Source of the DNA: Artemia franciscana | Lineage: Eukaryota > Arthropoda > Branchiopoda > Anostraca > Artemiidae | Reading direction: 5' to 3' | Assembly: GCF_032884065.1 (NCBI RefSeq) | Contig: NC_088873.1 | Coordinates: forward strand, 30,648,716 to 30,712,715 | Length of the DNA: 64,000 nucleotides | In this document: positions 36,906-49,987 of the stretch, piece after piece | Position numbering within the stretch: the stretch's first letter is position 1 | Layout: each line of letters begins with the position of its first letter | The notes under the pieces: generated by a model | What the model saw: only the letters and a program-made list of their open reading frames with translations | Told to the model about the DNA's origin: nothing | The model's database searches: none | Program-made: the position numbers and the translations under genes

Positions 36906-38974
36906 TAAAAACAGCCGAAGTCTAAGCTGCAGAAGTTCATTGAAGCGAAACAAAACGATTAGAGGCCTGAATAAGGAAACAAATGAAGCTAATTCCAAGT
37001 AACAGACTCATTTGGTTCCAAAATAAACTAAAGACTGACTAAGTGCAAGAACAAGCCAAGTCTTGACTCAACGTAAGAACATGCTAACTCCCGATGTTCT
37101 TCAAAAACAAGATAAGCCCATGCGCTGAACTGACACAGAAAGAAAAATATAAGGCCTGATTTGGAGAAAAGGTGAACTTTGTCCTAGCTCGGTGCAAAAA
37201 AAAAGAAGAAGTCTAAACCATAGACTTTTTTTGCACAAACTATACCCCTGATTTGGGGTTAATCAAGCCAAGTCTTGAGTCGATTGAAAAACAAGCAGTC
37301 TTCATTGGGCGCAAAATAATATGCCATAGAAATAATTATAATAAAAAAAAATATATATAAGTCATGGTTTCTTGTAGAAACAGAACGACCTCTGGCTGAA
37401 TCTTTAAAAGAACAAGATGTGTACAATCTATAAATTGAGTTGGGATCAAAACTGACCAAAAATTTGGTTGAGACCAAAAATTGGGCTAGGTATTAGGAAA
37501 AAGCTATTCCCAAATCAGTGCAATAGTGGGCAACTTTTCTTTCTGTGAAACAGTTCTTATGCTACACTGCCTTTCAATTTAAAATTGTAACGGAAATCTA
37601 TTCTTAACAGGTAAAAAATTTTATGACTGTGAAAAACTAAAAAAAAGACCTTTTAATACGGAAAATTATAACAAAATTATACAAAAGTCCGAGTATATCA
37701 GCCTCACATCCGGAAGCCTTTATCATGTGGGAAAACATATAAAAAACCTAGCTTAAACAAAACACGAAAAAAACAAAGAAGACGCACAAAGGTTGCACAA
37801 AAAAAGAAAAACGAAAGGAAACATACTTTTAATCAAAATCAATGTAACAATAAAAAAAACAGGTAAGAATGTCTGCTGTATACTATTGCATGTGTGTGTC
37901 CGAGTTAAACTTCTGGTATGGGACTCAAGCAAAATGAAACGATCCCAAGAAACTATTGTGTTTCCTAAATTGATCTTTTGCATTGCTAATCTGGCACAAG
38001 CTCGTTGAATTCTTACAAAGTTTATTTTATCTTGACCTTTTAAATTCAAACCTGAGTCATGTTGAATATAAAATTTTATTTTTTTTCTTCACAACTAAAA
38101 TTAAGTGTAACTTTCGCCTGTTTTTTTTTTTATGTAAGATATGATAAATTGGATTTAAGCTATATTCCTTTCGTCTCTTTTTGATTTAAATTACCTTTGC
38201 ACATAATTTTTTCATTTCCATAATGTCTATAAAACTTCATATGGGACTGACACTATTATTAATTATTCTTGCATCTTCAAACATTATATTATGGTGAAAA
38301 AAAAAAATCAAATATATATTTTCTGGTTGCTGATTCGAAAGTTTCTGCTTTTTTTTTATTATACTTAAAGAGAAAATCTATTGAGTTTTGATTCTGCTGG
38401 CATCTATTTTCTAAATTTTGCTGGGTTCTTCTAATATAAAAGTTTTCACGATAACAAGGTTTTTTATATTCACCACTTCAAATGTCTTTTGGAATTAAAT
38501 CGTTGCCTAAACTTATTAAAGGTCTTATAGGTAAAAGTCTTATTATAGGTCTTGTTTGGGATTTGAAAGAAGGTTTAATATTGTTTTTGTTCTTTGGATA
38601 ATTTCTGTGATAAAATTGGTACAGAATGGAAAGATCTACAACATATTTTCTTATCAATTTTGATTTCTTCTATAAAAAAGGCGTCACCGACAAGACCATA
38701 TCCTGGGGGAGGGTTAGTGGAGTTTAACCATATCCCCCGAAATGTCTGTCTGACTCTTAAAAAATGTAAAAAAATTGCATATCAACGGATTCTTGATGGG
38801 GTTTCAATCTTATTGTAAGCCCCCCCCCCCCAAAAAAAAAATTGGGAAACGGCACTGGTCACTGGATTTTTTTCCCATTGCTTGAGATATAGCTTTTTTG
38901 GGATGCTGATTCTCAATTAAAATATCTTTAGCAAAAACAAATACCCTATATACATATTAAATAAAAACAACAAA

Positions 38975-39232
38975 TTTTTTTTAACGGAAAGTAAGGAGCG
39001 AAATTAAAACTTAAAACGAACAGAAATTACTCCGTATATGAAAGGGGCTTTTCCTCCTCAACGTCCCGCTCTTTACGCTAAAGTTTGACTCTTTCTCTTA
39101 ACTCTACTTTTTAAAACAATAAAAAACTTTAGCGTAAAGAGCGGGGCGTTGAGGAGGAAAAGCCCCTTTCATATACGGAGTAATTTCTGTTCGTTTTAAG
39201 TTTTAATGTTGCTCCTTACTTTCATTAAAAAA
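38975..39232. repeat. Long hairpin module
   Basis: Arms about 38975-39082 and 39128-39232 are close reverse complements over about 100 bases (CGGAAAGTAAGGAGCG, AACGAACAGAAATTACTCCG, GAAAGGGGCTTTTCCTCCTC). Confidence 0.9.
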
Positions 39233-41344
39233 ACTTGTTTTTTTATATTTAATTTCTGGACGTTTTTGAATTAATGCATGTTTTGATCTTGGCTCTCCAC
39301 GCATAAATAATTAAAACGAAATTTGCATTTTAATTAATTGCAATTAATCGGAAGATTTTGAGAAAAAAGAAGCGAGAGAGGAGGCCTAGTTGCCCTCCAA
39401 GTTTTTGATCACTTAAAAAAGCAACTAGAACTTTTAATTTTTTTTACAAACTTTTTCATTGGTAGAAAATATACGTAACTTGCTAATTAACTTACATAAC
39501 GAACTTCTATATTTGTGTACTTTTATTATGTATATGAGGGGGTTCAACCCTCGTTAATACCTCGCTCTTTACACTAAAGCTTAAATTTTGTCCCAATTCT
39601 TTAAGAATGACCCCTGAATCAAAAAGGCCGTAGAATAAATAGTTGAAATTGCTAAAACTACTTTAGCGTAAAGAATGAGGTATTTAGGAGGACATGAACC
39701 CCACATGTGCGTAATAATTTCTGTTCGTTTTAAGTTTTTGAAAAAACTTTTCCATATTTGTTTTTAAATTGTTTATTATTGTTTTAAATAGTGCTAAAAT
39801 ATCCTGTGCTCCCTTCGTGGAAATTGTGCAATCAATGACAAATTTCTTTCATGGAAAGATCCTCCCACGTAACCCCCCTCCTCAACCCCCCTCCCAACCA
39901 AGGAGTCCCCCTGAAAACGTCTGTACACTTCCCAATAACTATTACTATACTTAAACACTGGTCAGTCCCTCCCCCTTGGACAGTGAAGGAGTAAGTCGTC
40001 CCTAAATACACTGTTCTTAGGTTTTTTGACTATTCTGAACAAATTGGCTATCTCAAAATTTTGATCCGTTGACTTTGGGAAAAATGAGAGTGGGAGGAGT
40101 CCTAGGTCCCCTTCAATTTTTTGGTCACTTAAAAAGGGCACTAGAAGTTGAAATTTCCGTTAGAATTAGACCTCTTACGACACTCTATCGCCACTGGGTC
40201 GATACGATCACCCCTGGAAAAAAAGAAAACAAATAAACACGCACCCGTGATCGGTCTTCTGGCAAAAAATACAAAGTTCTATGACTTTAAAGGGGTGTTC
40301 CCCCTATTTTCCAAAACAAGAAAATTTTCTCAAGCTTGTAACTTTTGATGGGTAAGACTAAATTTGATTAAACTTATACATTTAAATCGAACAGTTTGTG
40401 GTAACGAACTGTAGTAAGAAGCGACCCGGCTAAATTGTAACCAAAACTCTAAAAAATGGAATTTTTATATCAATAGCTACATCAAATGATCGCATTTTAA
40501 TGCTGATTTTTAAATATATAAGTTTAATCAAGTTTAATCTTACCCATCAAAAGTTACGAGCCTGAGAAAATTTGCCTTATTTTGGATAATAGGGGAAAAC
40601 AATCCCTAAAAGTCACAGAATCTTAACGAAAATCACACCATGAGATTCAGCGTCTTAGATAACCCTATTGTAGAAGTTTCAATCTCCTATCTACAAAAAT
40701 GTGGAATTTTGTATTTTTTGCCAAAAGGCAGATCACGGATGCGAGTTTATTTGTTTGTTTTTTTTTTTTTTTCCAGGGGTGATCATATTGACCCAGCGGT
40801 CCTAGAATCTTGCGAGAGGGCTCATTCTAACGGAAATGAAAAGTTCTAGTGCCCTTTTTAAGTGACCAAAAAAATTGGAGAGCACCTAGGCCCCCTCCCA
40901 CGCTAATTATTTTCCCAAAGTCACTAAATCAAAATTCTAAATCAAAATGATTCAAGGGTCATTCTTATGAAATTAGGACAAAATTTAAGCTTTAGTGTAA
41001 AGAGTGAGGGGGTGAACCCCTTCATATACGTAATAAAAACACGAGAATACAGAAGTTCGTTACGTAAGCTAATTTGTAAGTTATGTGTTTCTTTCACTAA
41101 TAAAAACATTCGTAAACAATTGAAAGTTCTAGCTGCCTTTTTAAGTAACCAAAAAACCGGAGGGCAACTAGGCCTCCTCCCCCGCTCCTTTTTTTCTCAA
41201 AATCATTCGATCAAAACTATGAGAAAGCCAATTAGCCAAAAAAATAAATTTACAAATTTCGTTTAAATTATTCATCTGCGGAGAGCCAAAATCAAAACAT
41301 GCATTGATTCACAAACGTCCAGAAATTAAATTAAAAACACGTTT

Positions 41345-41600
41345 TTTTAACGGAAAGTAAGCAGCGACAATAAAACTTAAAACGAACAGAAATTACTTCG
41401 TATATGAAAGGGGCTGCCTCCTCATCAACGCCCAGCTCTTTACGCTAAAGATTTTTACTGTTTTAAAAAGTAGGGTTGAGAGAAAGAGTCAAACTTTAGC
41501 GTAAAGAGCGGGGCTTTGAGGAGGGAACAGCCCCTTTCATATATGGAGTAATTTCTGTTCGTTTTAAGTTTTAAGGTCGCTCCTTACTTTCCGTTAAAAA
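41345..41600. repeat. Long hairpin module
   Basis: Arms about 41345-41455 and 41490-41600 are reverse complements with minor differences, same sequence as the 38975 and 21444 modules. Confidence 0.88.
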
Positions 41601-41759
41601 AATGTGTTTTTTTATTTTCATCATATATAATCCAATTCTTTTGATGTATCTATTACTATCAAAATTCCGTTTTTTAGAGTTTCATTTGCTATTGAGCCGG
41701 TTCGCTCCTTACTACAGATCGTTACTACGAACCGTTTTAGAATATCACTACCGTTAAGG

Positions 41760-42745
41760 TGAAAAGTAAGCTTAGTAGCTGGTTTGTTGTTGAATCCGAA
41801 GTTAAGCAGGTTTTATCCTATTCCCGTTTATATGGTTTATTTTGATTAACTTTGTCTTAAGAAAAAACGAAAAGGCTATGGAACAGCATGGAATAAATGC
41901 AAAGATAAAACATTTCTAGACTTGGACCATGAAGATGACTTGAGTGTTTGAGTGTCTCAGATGAAAATGTTAGCAAAATATGAGATTTCAGAGATTTCGG
42001 AAGTTCACAGTGCAAGAATAGGGTTAAAAAACTATTATTAAAAAGACTAAGACGCTTAGACTGGGAAATATTTGAAGGTGAAAAGGTATTGTTGAGTAAC
42101 TAGAAGATTGATCAAGTGGATAAGCTTACTTAACTGGGTAGCATTATCAGTAAAGATGATGGATATACATTGAAGATGTAAAAACTAGAACAGCCGAGGC
42201 TATTTTTTTATGGTTGAAAAAAGTTTGCAAAAATAGGAAGATAAGCCTGTGAACCAGGAAAAGAGTATTGGAAGATGTGGCATTGACAGTAGCTAAGCAT
42301 GGTTCTGAAACATAGATGTTTTGAAGGCAGATGATGATTTTTCAACGTTTTTTAGAAAAAAGTGTTAACACATGGTCTTAAATTCTATTTTGACGGACTG
42401 TACGTATAAAACAAGCTGTACCGAGAATGTGGTTCGATCCCACTTTATAGGGTTACAATGATAGAAAGGTTTGCCGAGGAAGGACAAATTATGCCAAGGA
42501 AGGATGACAGATTCCCAAAGATTACTCTTTTGGACCGCCCATTTTGGGCGAGAGGAAGGGCAGGTTGGCCCGAAAGGGTTTGAGAAGAGATCATAAGAAA
42601 TGATTTAAGGGAAAAATAGAACTTCACAGGAGGGAGTGAAGAGTGAAACCTTTAATAGATTAGGGTTTTGGGAACAGTGTGCCCAGCTGTGTTGGCCTCA
42701 ATCTGCTTGGTGCTGCAGTAGGTTGTCAGTAGTAGAAGTAGTAAT
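41760..42745 (+). mobile_element. Highly decayed LINE 3' half with TAG-type tail
   Basis: Nucleotide strings run parallel to the LINE at 45250-46290: AGCTTAGTAGCTGGTTTG, GACTTGGACCATGAAGATGA, AAGATTGATCAAGTGG and CAGCTGTGTTGGCCTCAATC close to the 3' end, followed by GTAGTAGAAGTAG. No frame survives. It is an older relic of the same family, in intron 2 of the CUB gene. Confidence 0.6.
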
Positions 42746-43093
42746 TGAAGTAGTAGAAGTAGAATAATATTCAAAAAGGGGTCTTATTTTGTATTTCAAC
42801 CATTTTTAGGATACTAAGTCAAATGTACCTATATCGGACAGGGGGATATTGGATTTCCTGAGATGTTAAGACTGATACAATTCTTCCCCAAACGTTATGC
42901 AATTCATATAATTCACCCTTTTTTTGCAATCTTCTCAAATTTGGAGGTCTTTTGAATCTTGCCTTCACTCCAAATAAAATGCTACAATAGGCTTATTTGG
43001 TCATGAAGCATCTAAATCTGGGTTTTTCTTCATTGTAGTACAAGTACAAACAAAGTAGGAGTAAAGAGGTTTTAATGTGTTTAGCCTACTTAC

Positions 43094-43246
43094 AAGTACA
43101 ACAAACACCAAATCCAGAAGCACAGGAACCGTATGCCACACCACCAGAACGGGAACATTCATTACTTGTCAAACATGTTCCATTGTATTGATTAGTTGCA
43201 GAGCAGCCAGAGTTTGGAAATCGCACAACAGAAAATATTGAAAAAA
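43094..43246 (-). CDS. CUB gene exon 2: conserved Cys-rich N-terminal segment
   Basis: The exon is bounded by a pyrimidine-rich acceptor (CTCTTTTCAG) and a GTAAGT donor. It encodes FSIFSVVRFPNSGC, then a NGTC glycosylation site, SNECSRSGG and SCASGFGVCC. This cysteine spacing (FPN..C, GTC, EC, GG, GFGVCC) is a hallmark of the secreted arthropod CUB family and usually sits between signal peptide and first CUB domain. Phase 1 in and phase 1 out; the single T at the end joins TT of exon 3 to give F. Confidence 0.87.
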
Positions 43247-43534
43247 CTGAAAAGAGATTTCAAACAATTTAGAATACCTAAAGTCCACCATGTGAGTTAG
43301 CTTCATTAATGAAAAGATTAGATACAAAGTCTGTTTGACACTTCATAGCCCCAGTAGGCTTGTGGAATCACAAGGAATATGGCTTGTTGAATGGTATTTT
43401 GTGACCGAAAAGTTGTTTTACGTTTTGTTCCCTTGAATCAAAGTGATTTCTTGTATTAATTGTATTATCGGCTTTTCTTCCAAAAACCTTGTGAATTTCT
43501 CTATTTTGTCCAGAATTGAACACCTCTTACTGCT

Positions 43535-43620
43535 GCTCAAAAGGGTACTCATTACTCATACTCATGGTAGTCTTACTCATGCTCAAAAGGGTACTCTTAC
43601 TCATGCTCAAAAGGGTATAA
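43535..43620. repeat. Short tandem repeat, 24-bp unit
   Basis: The phrase CTCATGCTCAAAAGGGTA with ACTCTTA recurs about three times. Confidence 0.75.
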
Positions 43621-45179
43621 CCCAGCGCTCATCTCCTCCATACGCCAAAATAAGCTCCGGCTTCACTAGTCAACCCGTTCAAGTTTCTTTCAAATTAGTG
43701 TGTGTTTTTCAAAACAAGTGTTACAGTAATTTCATCCTTAACAACCCCTGTCGGAAAATATGTATTTTCAAATTTTTTCCAATCAAAATTATTTCATTGA
43801 TTTAACATCCACATTTTGACATTTTATTACATTTTTCGGTGAAAACGAAGTCTTACAATCAAATTTCCACCGCAACCAACGGTTTATCCTTTGAAATTTG
43901 TATTCTACACAACTCGTTCAGGCAAATTAATGTATACACTAATGGAACAATAGTCAGCACTAGCAATAGTTTTTCAAACCATAGTTTTTACATACAATTT
44001 ATGTTTATGACTTCAAAGTCATTGAGTGGAATTGAGTGGCTAGGCAATTGGCCAACGGTAACAATATCAAGTTTTTGTTCCCCTTACAGTCACCAATTAG
44101 TGTCACATTGCCACCCGTTCTTTGTAGTTATACCGGTTCATCATTAATCAATGGAGAAATCCCCTCAAAACTCGTCTTGGCCTCTATGAAGAGTACCAGT
44201 GTTGTTAGATCCTGGACCGCGTCCCCCCTCGATTTAAATTTTTTGGCTTGTCTAGTCTTGTGTGCAAGGTGAGTGGAATTCCACTGTACAACTTATTGTT
44301 TGATAAGAAATCCTACAAAAATCTATATGAATTGACTATGTAATCAGTGGAACATGATTCACATCTAATTGAAATTGGAATAACCGATTCAATGTTTTCA
44401 AAAATTTGTGCTATAATTGTTTACAGATGCAACTTACTCAAGATAAGAGTGTTTTTAGAGCTGAGAATGTACGGTTAAAGTGCACATTCACAGACGTTTT
44501 AACTGAAGAAAGAATCATGTTAATATCGCTATGTCAAATTAAAACCTATTGGGAGATCACCCGCGATGGTATTTTCCTACTAGAATTGGCACCATGAACA
44601 AAAATCGAATAATTGATATATAATTAATTCATTTCCAAATTATTAATAATCTATTTTTGGTCTAATTCATGTCCAAATGCAAATCCTATTTTATACCCTC
44701 GGATTTCCGTAAAAAATTCAAAGTGATAGCCATGCCATTATCATTATTAATGTCAGCCTATCGAATATAAGACATATTGTTCACTTGCTGTGCCTATTTC
44801 AAACTAGGAAAAGTATTAAATTGTTTGATCCCCTTGGCCCACCATATACATTCTAAACCCCTCATATCAGCATCTATATTTAAATCAAGGGGAAATTTAT
44901 TGTTCAAAAACAGAATAGAGTACAAAATTTGACGACCAAAAGTTCTGGCTTTCATGCACTACTGTATATTGTTTTCTAATGTCGTGGTTATACCTACAAA
45001 GGATTTCTAAGCATTTACGTGAACAATCCTTGTCTGAATGATTACAGAGTGGAAAATATTCTCTCTTACCTATATAATATTGATTTGAGTGCCCTAAGAA
45101 TAAAGTGTAATTATGATGTTAGTAAATTTGTTTATTAGTAGCACATATATGTACAAAAAAACCTTTTTCGTGTTCTTTA

Positions 45180-46330
45180 GATCTCTTCTTCTTCTTCTAC
45201 ACGTAGATGCTCATCGTCGTCGAGACCAGCTAGTGATGGTGAAGCCTTAGTGAAGGTCTTATCCGTGTATGGTATACCAGACAAATACATTAAAGTTATT
45301 AGTGCTATGTCCGAGAATATCGTGGCTGAGGTTAAGGTAGGAAATTATCTTAGTAGCTGGTTTCATATTAAATCAGGAGCTAAGCAGTACTGTCTTCTAT
45401 CCCTATTGATACAGATCATTTTGATGGACTCTGTCCTAAAGAGCACAGGAAAAGCAATGGGAGAACACGGAATCAAATGGAGAACAAAAACTTTCCAGGA
45501 CTTAGATTATGCTGATGATTTACGCATCCTGGATGAAAGTGTGAGTAAAATGAATGAACTGTTAGAGGTTTTACGAGTTCAGTGTGCTAGAACAGAATAA
45601 GTTTGAAAATTAATGTTAAGATGACTAAGTTTCTAAGACTAGAAATAAGAGAAGATGAAAATGTAACGTGGGTTAACAAAAAGATTGATCAAGTGGGCAG
45701 CTTCACTTACCTTGGTAGTATTATTAGTAAAGACGTTGAGAGCAGTGAAAATGTTAAAAGTGGAATAGCCAAGAATACAAGTGTCTTTTCAGAGTTGAAA
45801 AAGTTTTGAAGAATATTAAGATAAGTCTGCGAATCAAGATTAGAATATTGGAAGCTACAGCGATGATAGTATTCAAATATGGTTCTGAAGCTTGGGTGCT
45901 CCGAAATCAGAGGAAGATTTGCTAGATATTCTCCAGAGAAATTGCCTACGGATTGTTTCAGGTACTTGACTGACTGACCGTATTTCAAACAGTAGGCTGT
46001 GCGAAAAGTGTGGTTCAGGTTCTCTCTCAAGGGCTATAACGAGAGAAATGTTGAGATGGCTAGGTCATGTCTTGCAGATGAAGGATGACAGATTGCTAAT
46101 TGGCCAACCGTCTAGGCCTAAACGGAAAACAGGCCATTAGTGTTTGGGGTGGAAAGATGTCGTAAAGAAAGATTTAAGGGAATTAGGAACTTCCTAGGAG
46201 GGTGTAAAGAGGATGGGTTTGAATAGCTTGGATTGGAGGAGGAGCGTGCGTAGCTGTGTTGAACTCAGTCGGCTTGGTACTGCGGTGACTTGTTAGTAGT
46301 ATTAGTAGTAGTAGTAGTAGTAGTACTCCT
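45180..46330 (+). mobile_element. RTE-like LINE reverse transcriptase relic with TAG tail
   Basis: The plus strand holds YGIPDKYIKVISAMSENIVA, HIKSGAKQYCLLSLLIQIIL, FQDLDYADDLRILDES, then in another frame VGSFTYLGSIISKDVESSEN, and further on a C-terminal LRWLGHVLQMKDDRL phrase. LDYADD is the catalytic RT block C. It ends GTGTTGAACTCAGTCGGCTTGG with a (TAG)n run at about 46296-46324. Frameshifts at about 45598 and 45808 inactivate it. It is upstream of CUB exon 2, on the opposite strand. Confidence 0.75.
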
Positions 46331-46439
46331 CTGTGCTTGGTTGAAAGCACCCCGAGCAAGGCCCCACTGCAGATTGAGAGGCAGCCTTATACAGTATCTC
46401 TCAATGACTGACACTGCCTACAATAAGCAGTCCCGCTGG

Positions 46440-47160
46440 CAAAATTCCCGCTTTTACAGTTTCGGATCCATGCATGTTGTCTAACATTGGTGTCCCTCAG
46501 GATTCAATTCTGGGGACCACTACGTTTCCTAAAATATATAAATGACCTTCCATCAGCGATAGAAAACAACAGTCTGAATGTCCGTTTCGCCCATAATACC
46601 GGATCAACACTTGCAGGGCAGTCGGAAGTGGATGTCAAAGAGAAGCTGCAAATCGTGCTTTCCCAGCTGATTGTATGCCTAAAAGCTAATCGTACGTCAT
46701 TGAATGCCGCAAAAACGAAATTCATTATTTATGGTAGAATTGGAAACAAAGAAAAAGAAATTTCAGTTATAAGTGATGAAGCTACAGATATTTGAATTCA
46801 AAGGGTAGCTTCACTCCGGTATATGGGTGTAATTATCGATGAAAATATGTCGCATAAAGAACATTGTAATAGATCACGAGTCAAAGTTGCCCAAAGAGTT
46901 GGTGTAATGAGGAAGCTTCAGCTATTTTTCCCGTATAAAATTCTACGCCTCATTTATTTTGCCTTGGTACATTCCCATCTTACGCATGGTCCCCTGATTT
47001 ATCTGGAAACATTCAAATATCATATAGAACCGATACAGACTTTTCAAAACCGGGCTCTTCGAATTCTGAAAAGATATTTACCGTCGCCTTCTTCCTGTCA
47101 AAATAAAATTAAAACTGAAACTCTATGTTTATTAACTAATATTTTGTCTGTTTTATAATA
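46440..47160 (+). mobile_element. CR1/Jockey-like LINE RT fragment
   Basis: Reads GPLRFLKYINDLPSAIENNS, NAAKTKFIIYGRIGNKEK, then YMGVIIDENMSHKEHCNR, RLIYFALVHSHLTHGPL and FQNRALRILKRYLPS. GPLxFLxYINDLP and LNxxKTxFxIY are RT palm and thumb motifs of CR1/Jockey. FADD is decayed to FAHN. A frame break lies near 46795. It abuts the tail of the previous LINE. Confidence 0.75.
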
Positions 47161-47539
47161 GTTCACTTTTCATTCTTTTTTATATAAGTTTAAATATGAC
47201 CCCTTGGAACTGCCTTCGTGCTTTCGTTCCAGCAATTTTTTCCCTCAGCAACCTGACCATGCTTATAAAACCCGTCATAAATGGAAAATACAGCACCTAA
47301 AATCAACCACTGGGAGATCGCGGTTCTCGCCATATTTTTCGATCATGGGTTCATAGCACCTTTGTCTACCATATATTGATTGCATCAAATATGTCCTAAA
47401 TATAAACAAGCGCTAAGAGCTCATATGACACTTTTGACGAGGCAAGAAGAGCTAAGAGCCAAGAGCTCATATGGTATGAGCTCTAACAAAATTCTAAGAA
47501 TCAATAGATTGATTTAAAAGGAAAATCAGAGGCTTAATG

Positions 47540-49140
47540 CCGGTCAGGATTTAAAATAAGAGCTCTGAGTCACGATGTCCTTCTAAATATCAAAATTCAT
47601 TAAGATCCGATCACCCACTCGTAAGTTATAAATACCTCATTTTTTCTAATTTTTCCTCTCCCTTTAGCCCCCCAGATGGTCGAATCTGGGAAAACGACTT
47701 TGTCAAGTCATTTGTGCAGCTCCCTGACACGCCTACCAATTTTCATCGTCCTAGCACGTCCAGAAAGACCAAACTCGCCAAATCACTGAACTTCTCCCCC
47801 CAACTCCTCCAAAGAGAGTGAATCCAGTACGGTTACGTCAATCATGTATCAAGGACATTTGCTTATTCTATCCACCAAGCTTCATACCGATTCCTCAACT
47901 CCAAGCGTTTTCCAAGATTTCCCCCTCTAACTTCCCCCAATGTCAACAGATCTGGTCGGATTTGAAATAAGAGCTCTGAGACATGAATTCCTTCTAAACA
48001 TCAAATTTCATTAAGATCCAATCACCCGTTCTTAAGTTGAAAATACCTCAATTTTTTAATTTTTCCAAATTAACACCCCCCAGCTCCTCCAAAGAGAACG
48101 GTTCCGTTCCAATTTTGTCAATCACGTCTCTAGAACTTTTGCTTATTCTTCCCATCAAGTTTCATTCCGATCTCTCCACTCTAAGCATTTTCCAGGATTT
48201 TTGTTTCCCTACTCCAACCCCCTATGTCCCCGGATCCAATTCGAGTCGAAAATGGAGCATCTGAGTCATAAGATCCTTCTATATATATATCAAATTTCAT
48301 TAAGATCCGATCACCTATTCGTAAGATAAAAAATACCCCAATTTTCACGTTTTCCAAGAACTCCGGTTTCCCCCTTCAACTCCCCCCAATGTCGCAGGAT
48401 CTGGTTGGAATTTAAGATTAGAGCTTTAAAGCACAAGATCATTCTAAATATCAAATTTCATTAAGATCTGGTTCCACCCCCCCCCAACTGCCCCCAATGG
48501 GTTAAAAATGTGTCATTTTTTCTAATTTTTCAGAATTAACCCTCCCCTCCGTCCCAATAGAGCGGATACGTTCCAATTATGTCAATCACGTATCTAAGAC
48601 ACGATGTCCTTCTAAATATCAAATTTCATTGAGATCCGATCACTCGTTCGTAAGTTAAAAATACCGCATTTTTTCTAATTTTTCAGAATTGACCCCCCCC
48701 CCCCAACTACCCCAAAGAGATCGGATCCATTCTGGCAGTGTCAATCATGTATCTAGGACTTGTGCTTATTTTTCCCGCCAAGTTTCATCCCGATCCCTCC
48801 ACTCTAAGTGTTTTCCAAGATTTTAGGCTTCCCCCTCCCAACTCTCCCAATGCCACCAGATCCGATCGGGATTTAAAATAACCGTTTTGCGACACGATAT
48901 CCTTCCAAACATCAAATTTCATTAAGATCTGATCAACTGTTCGTAAGTTAAAAATACTTCATTTTTTCAATTTTTTCCGAATTTACCGGCCCCCCACTCC
49001 TCCCCCCAGATGGTCAAATCTGGAAAACGACTATTTCTAATTTAATCTGGTCCGGTCCCTGATACGCCTGCCAAATTTCATCGTCCTAGCTTACCTGGAA
49101 GTGCCTAAAGTAGCAAAACCGGGACCGACAGACCGACAGA
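47540..49140. repeat. Satellite of about 320-bp units
   Basis: ATCAAATTTCATTAAGATCC, followed by ATCAC..GTTCGTAAGTTAAAAA and TTTTTTCTAATTTTT, occurs near 47585, 48003, 48288, 48450, 48618 and 48910. Each copy is followed by a C-rich stretch and CGGATC..AATTTTGTCAATCA. It ends with a GACCGACAGACCGACAGAC tract near 49130. No coding. Confidence 0.75.
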
Positions 49141-49987
49141 CAGACTGAGAAATTAGAGAGACTGAGAAACTGAGAACTAGAGGTGTGAACTAAAAAGCTT
49201 TATCTGTGTCAAAATTATGTTTTCTTCACCGCAATTGCCCAACGTCCTTCCCCTGCAAAGATCTAAGTCTGAACCTTTTTTTCTTTTTAAATTGAAAGCT
49301 CATAAATTTCTTTGGATTGAAAACTCCGAGCTAGGTTACCTCGGTATCCTACTATTGAAATGATCAAGAAGATAGTAAAACATTTGCAAACTAAAACAAG
49401 CAAATTCTTTTTGGAGAATAAGAAAGAAAGAAGAGAAAGAAGGATAAAGAGAGAAAGAGAGAGCGAAAAAGGGAGGAAGAGAGAGGGAGGAAAATTTATT
49501 CAAGAATAAATTAAAACAATAAGGCAAAGGCACTTTAACATATTCCCCCTTGTCCCCTTGTCTTTGTGGCTGGGAATGGACGACATAATGCCCGACCATT
49601 AAAAAAAATAACAGCAGCTTGCTGCCCTGTAGGTTGCAAAGGATTTTTGGTAAATTAACGTTATTTTAGGCACGTTTAACTGATTACTGGATGAGTGTTC
49701 CAAACAAGAAAGTAAAATCATGCAAGTCAAATTTACTAGGTGATCTTTGACGTTTGTACTATGCTTTCATATAATTTAGCATGTAAGAAAAGATGAAATG
49801 GAACTTGAGCTTAAAAGTGTGTTGAACATATCTGTTTTTCATTCCTTCAACCACGAAACAAACAATAATTAAGGCTATATTCTACAGGCTACCTTTTCTG
49901 TGACGCAATCGTATTAAAAGACAGCCAATATAATTGCCAAAGCACACATATATCTCCTTGCTACGAAAGATGCCATAAAAAACTTAC

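Larger units (their letters stand above)
38940..41745. repeat. Modular foldback repeats, head-to-head pair with two hairpins
   Basis: From left: a long hairpin module (38975-39232); an inverted copy of the repeat (about 39250-40385, read on the minus strand); a direct copy starting AACAGTTTGTGGTAACGAAC at about 40388; a second hairpin (41345-41600); then a short inverted start (GAGCCGG..CTACAGATCG) to 41745. The inverted copy lacks the terminal 150 bases. Confidence 0.7.

Noticed and set aside
43443..44272. Frames of 120, 102 and 78 codons on the plus strand
   Set aside because: No conserved motif, a tandem repeat lies inside the first, and the frames do not join by good splice sites.
49336..49599. 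Minus-strand frame with a hydrophobic Phe/Leu/Ser stretch resembling a membrane segment
   Set aside because: The stretch is the complement of a GAAA-rich low-complexity run; no other support.
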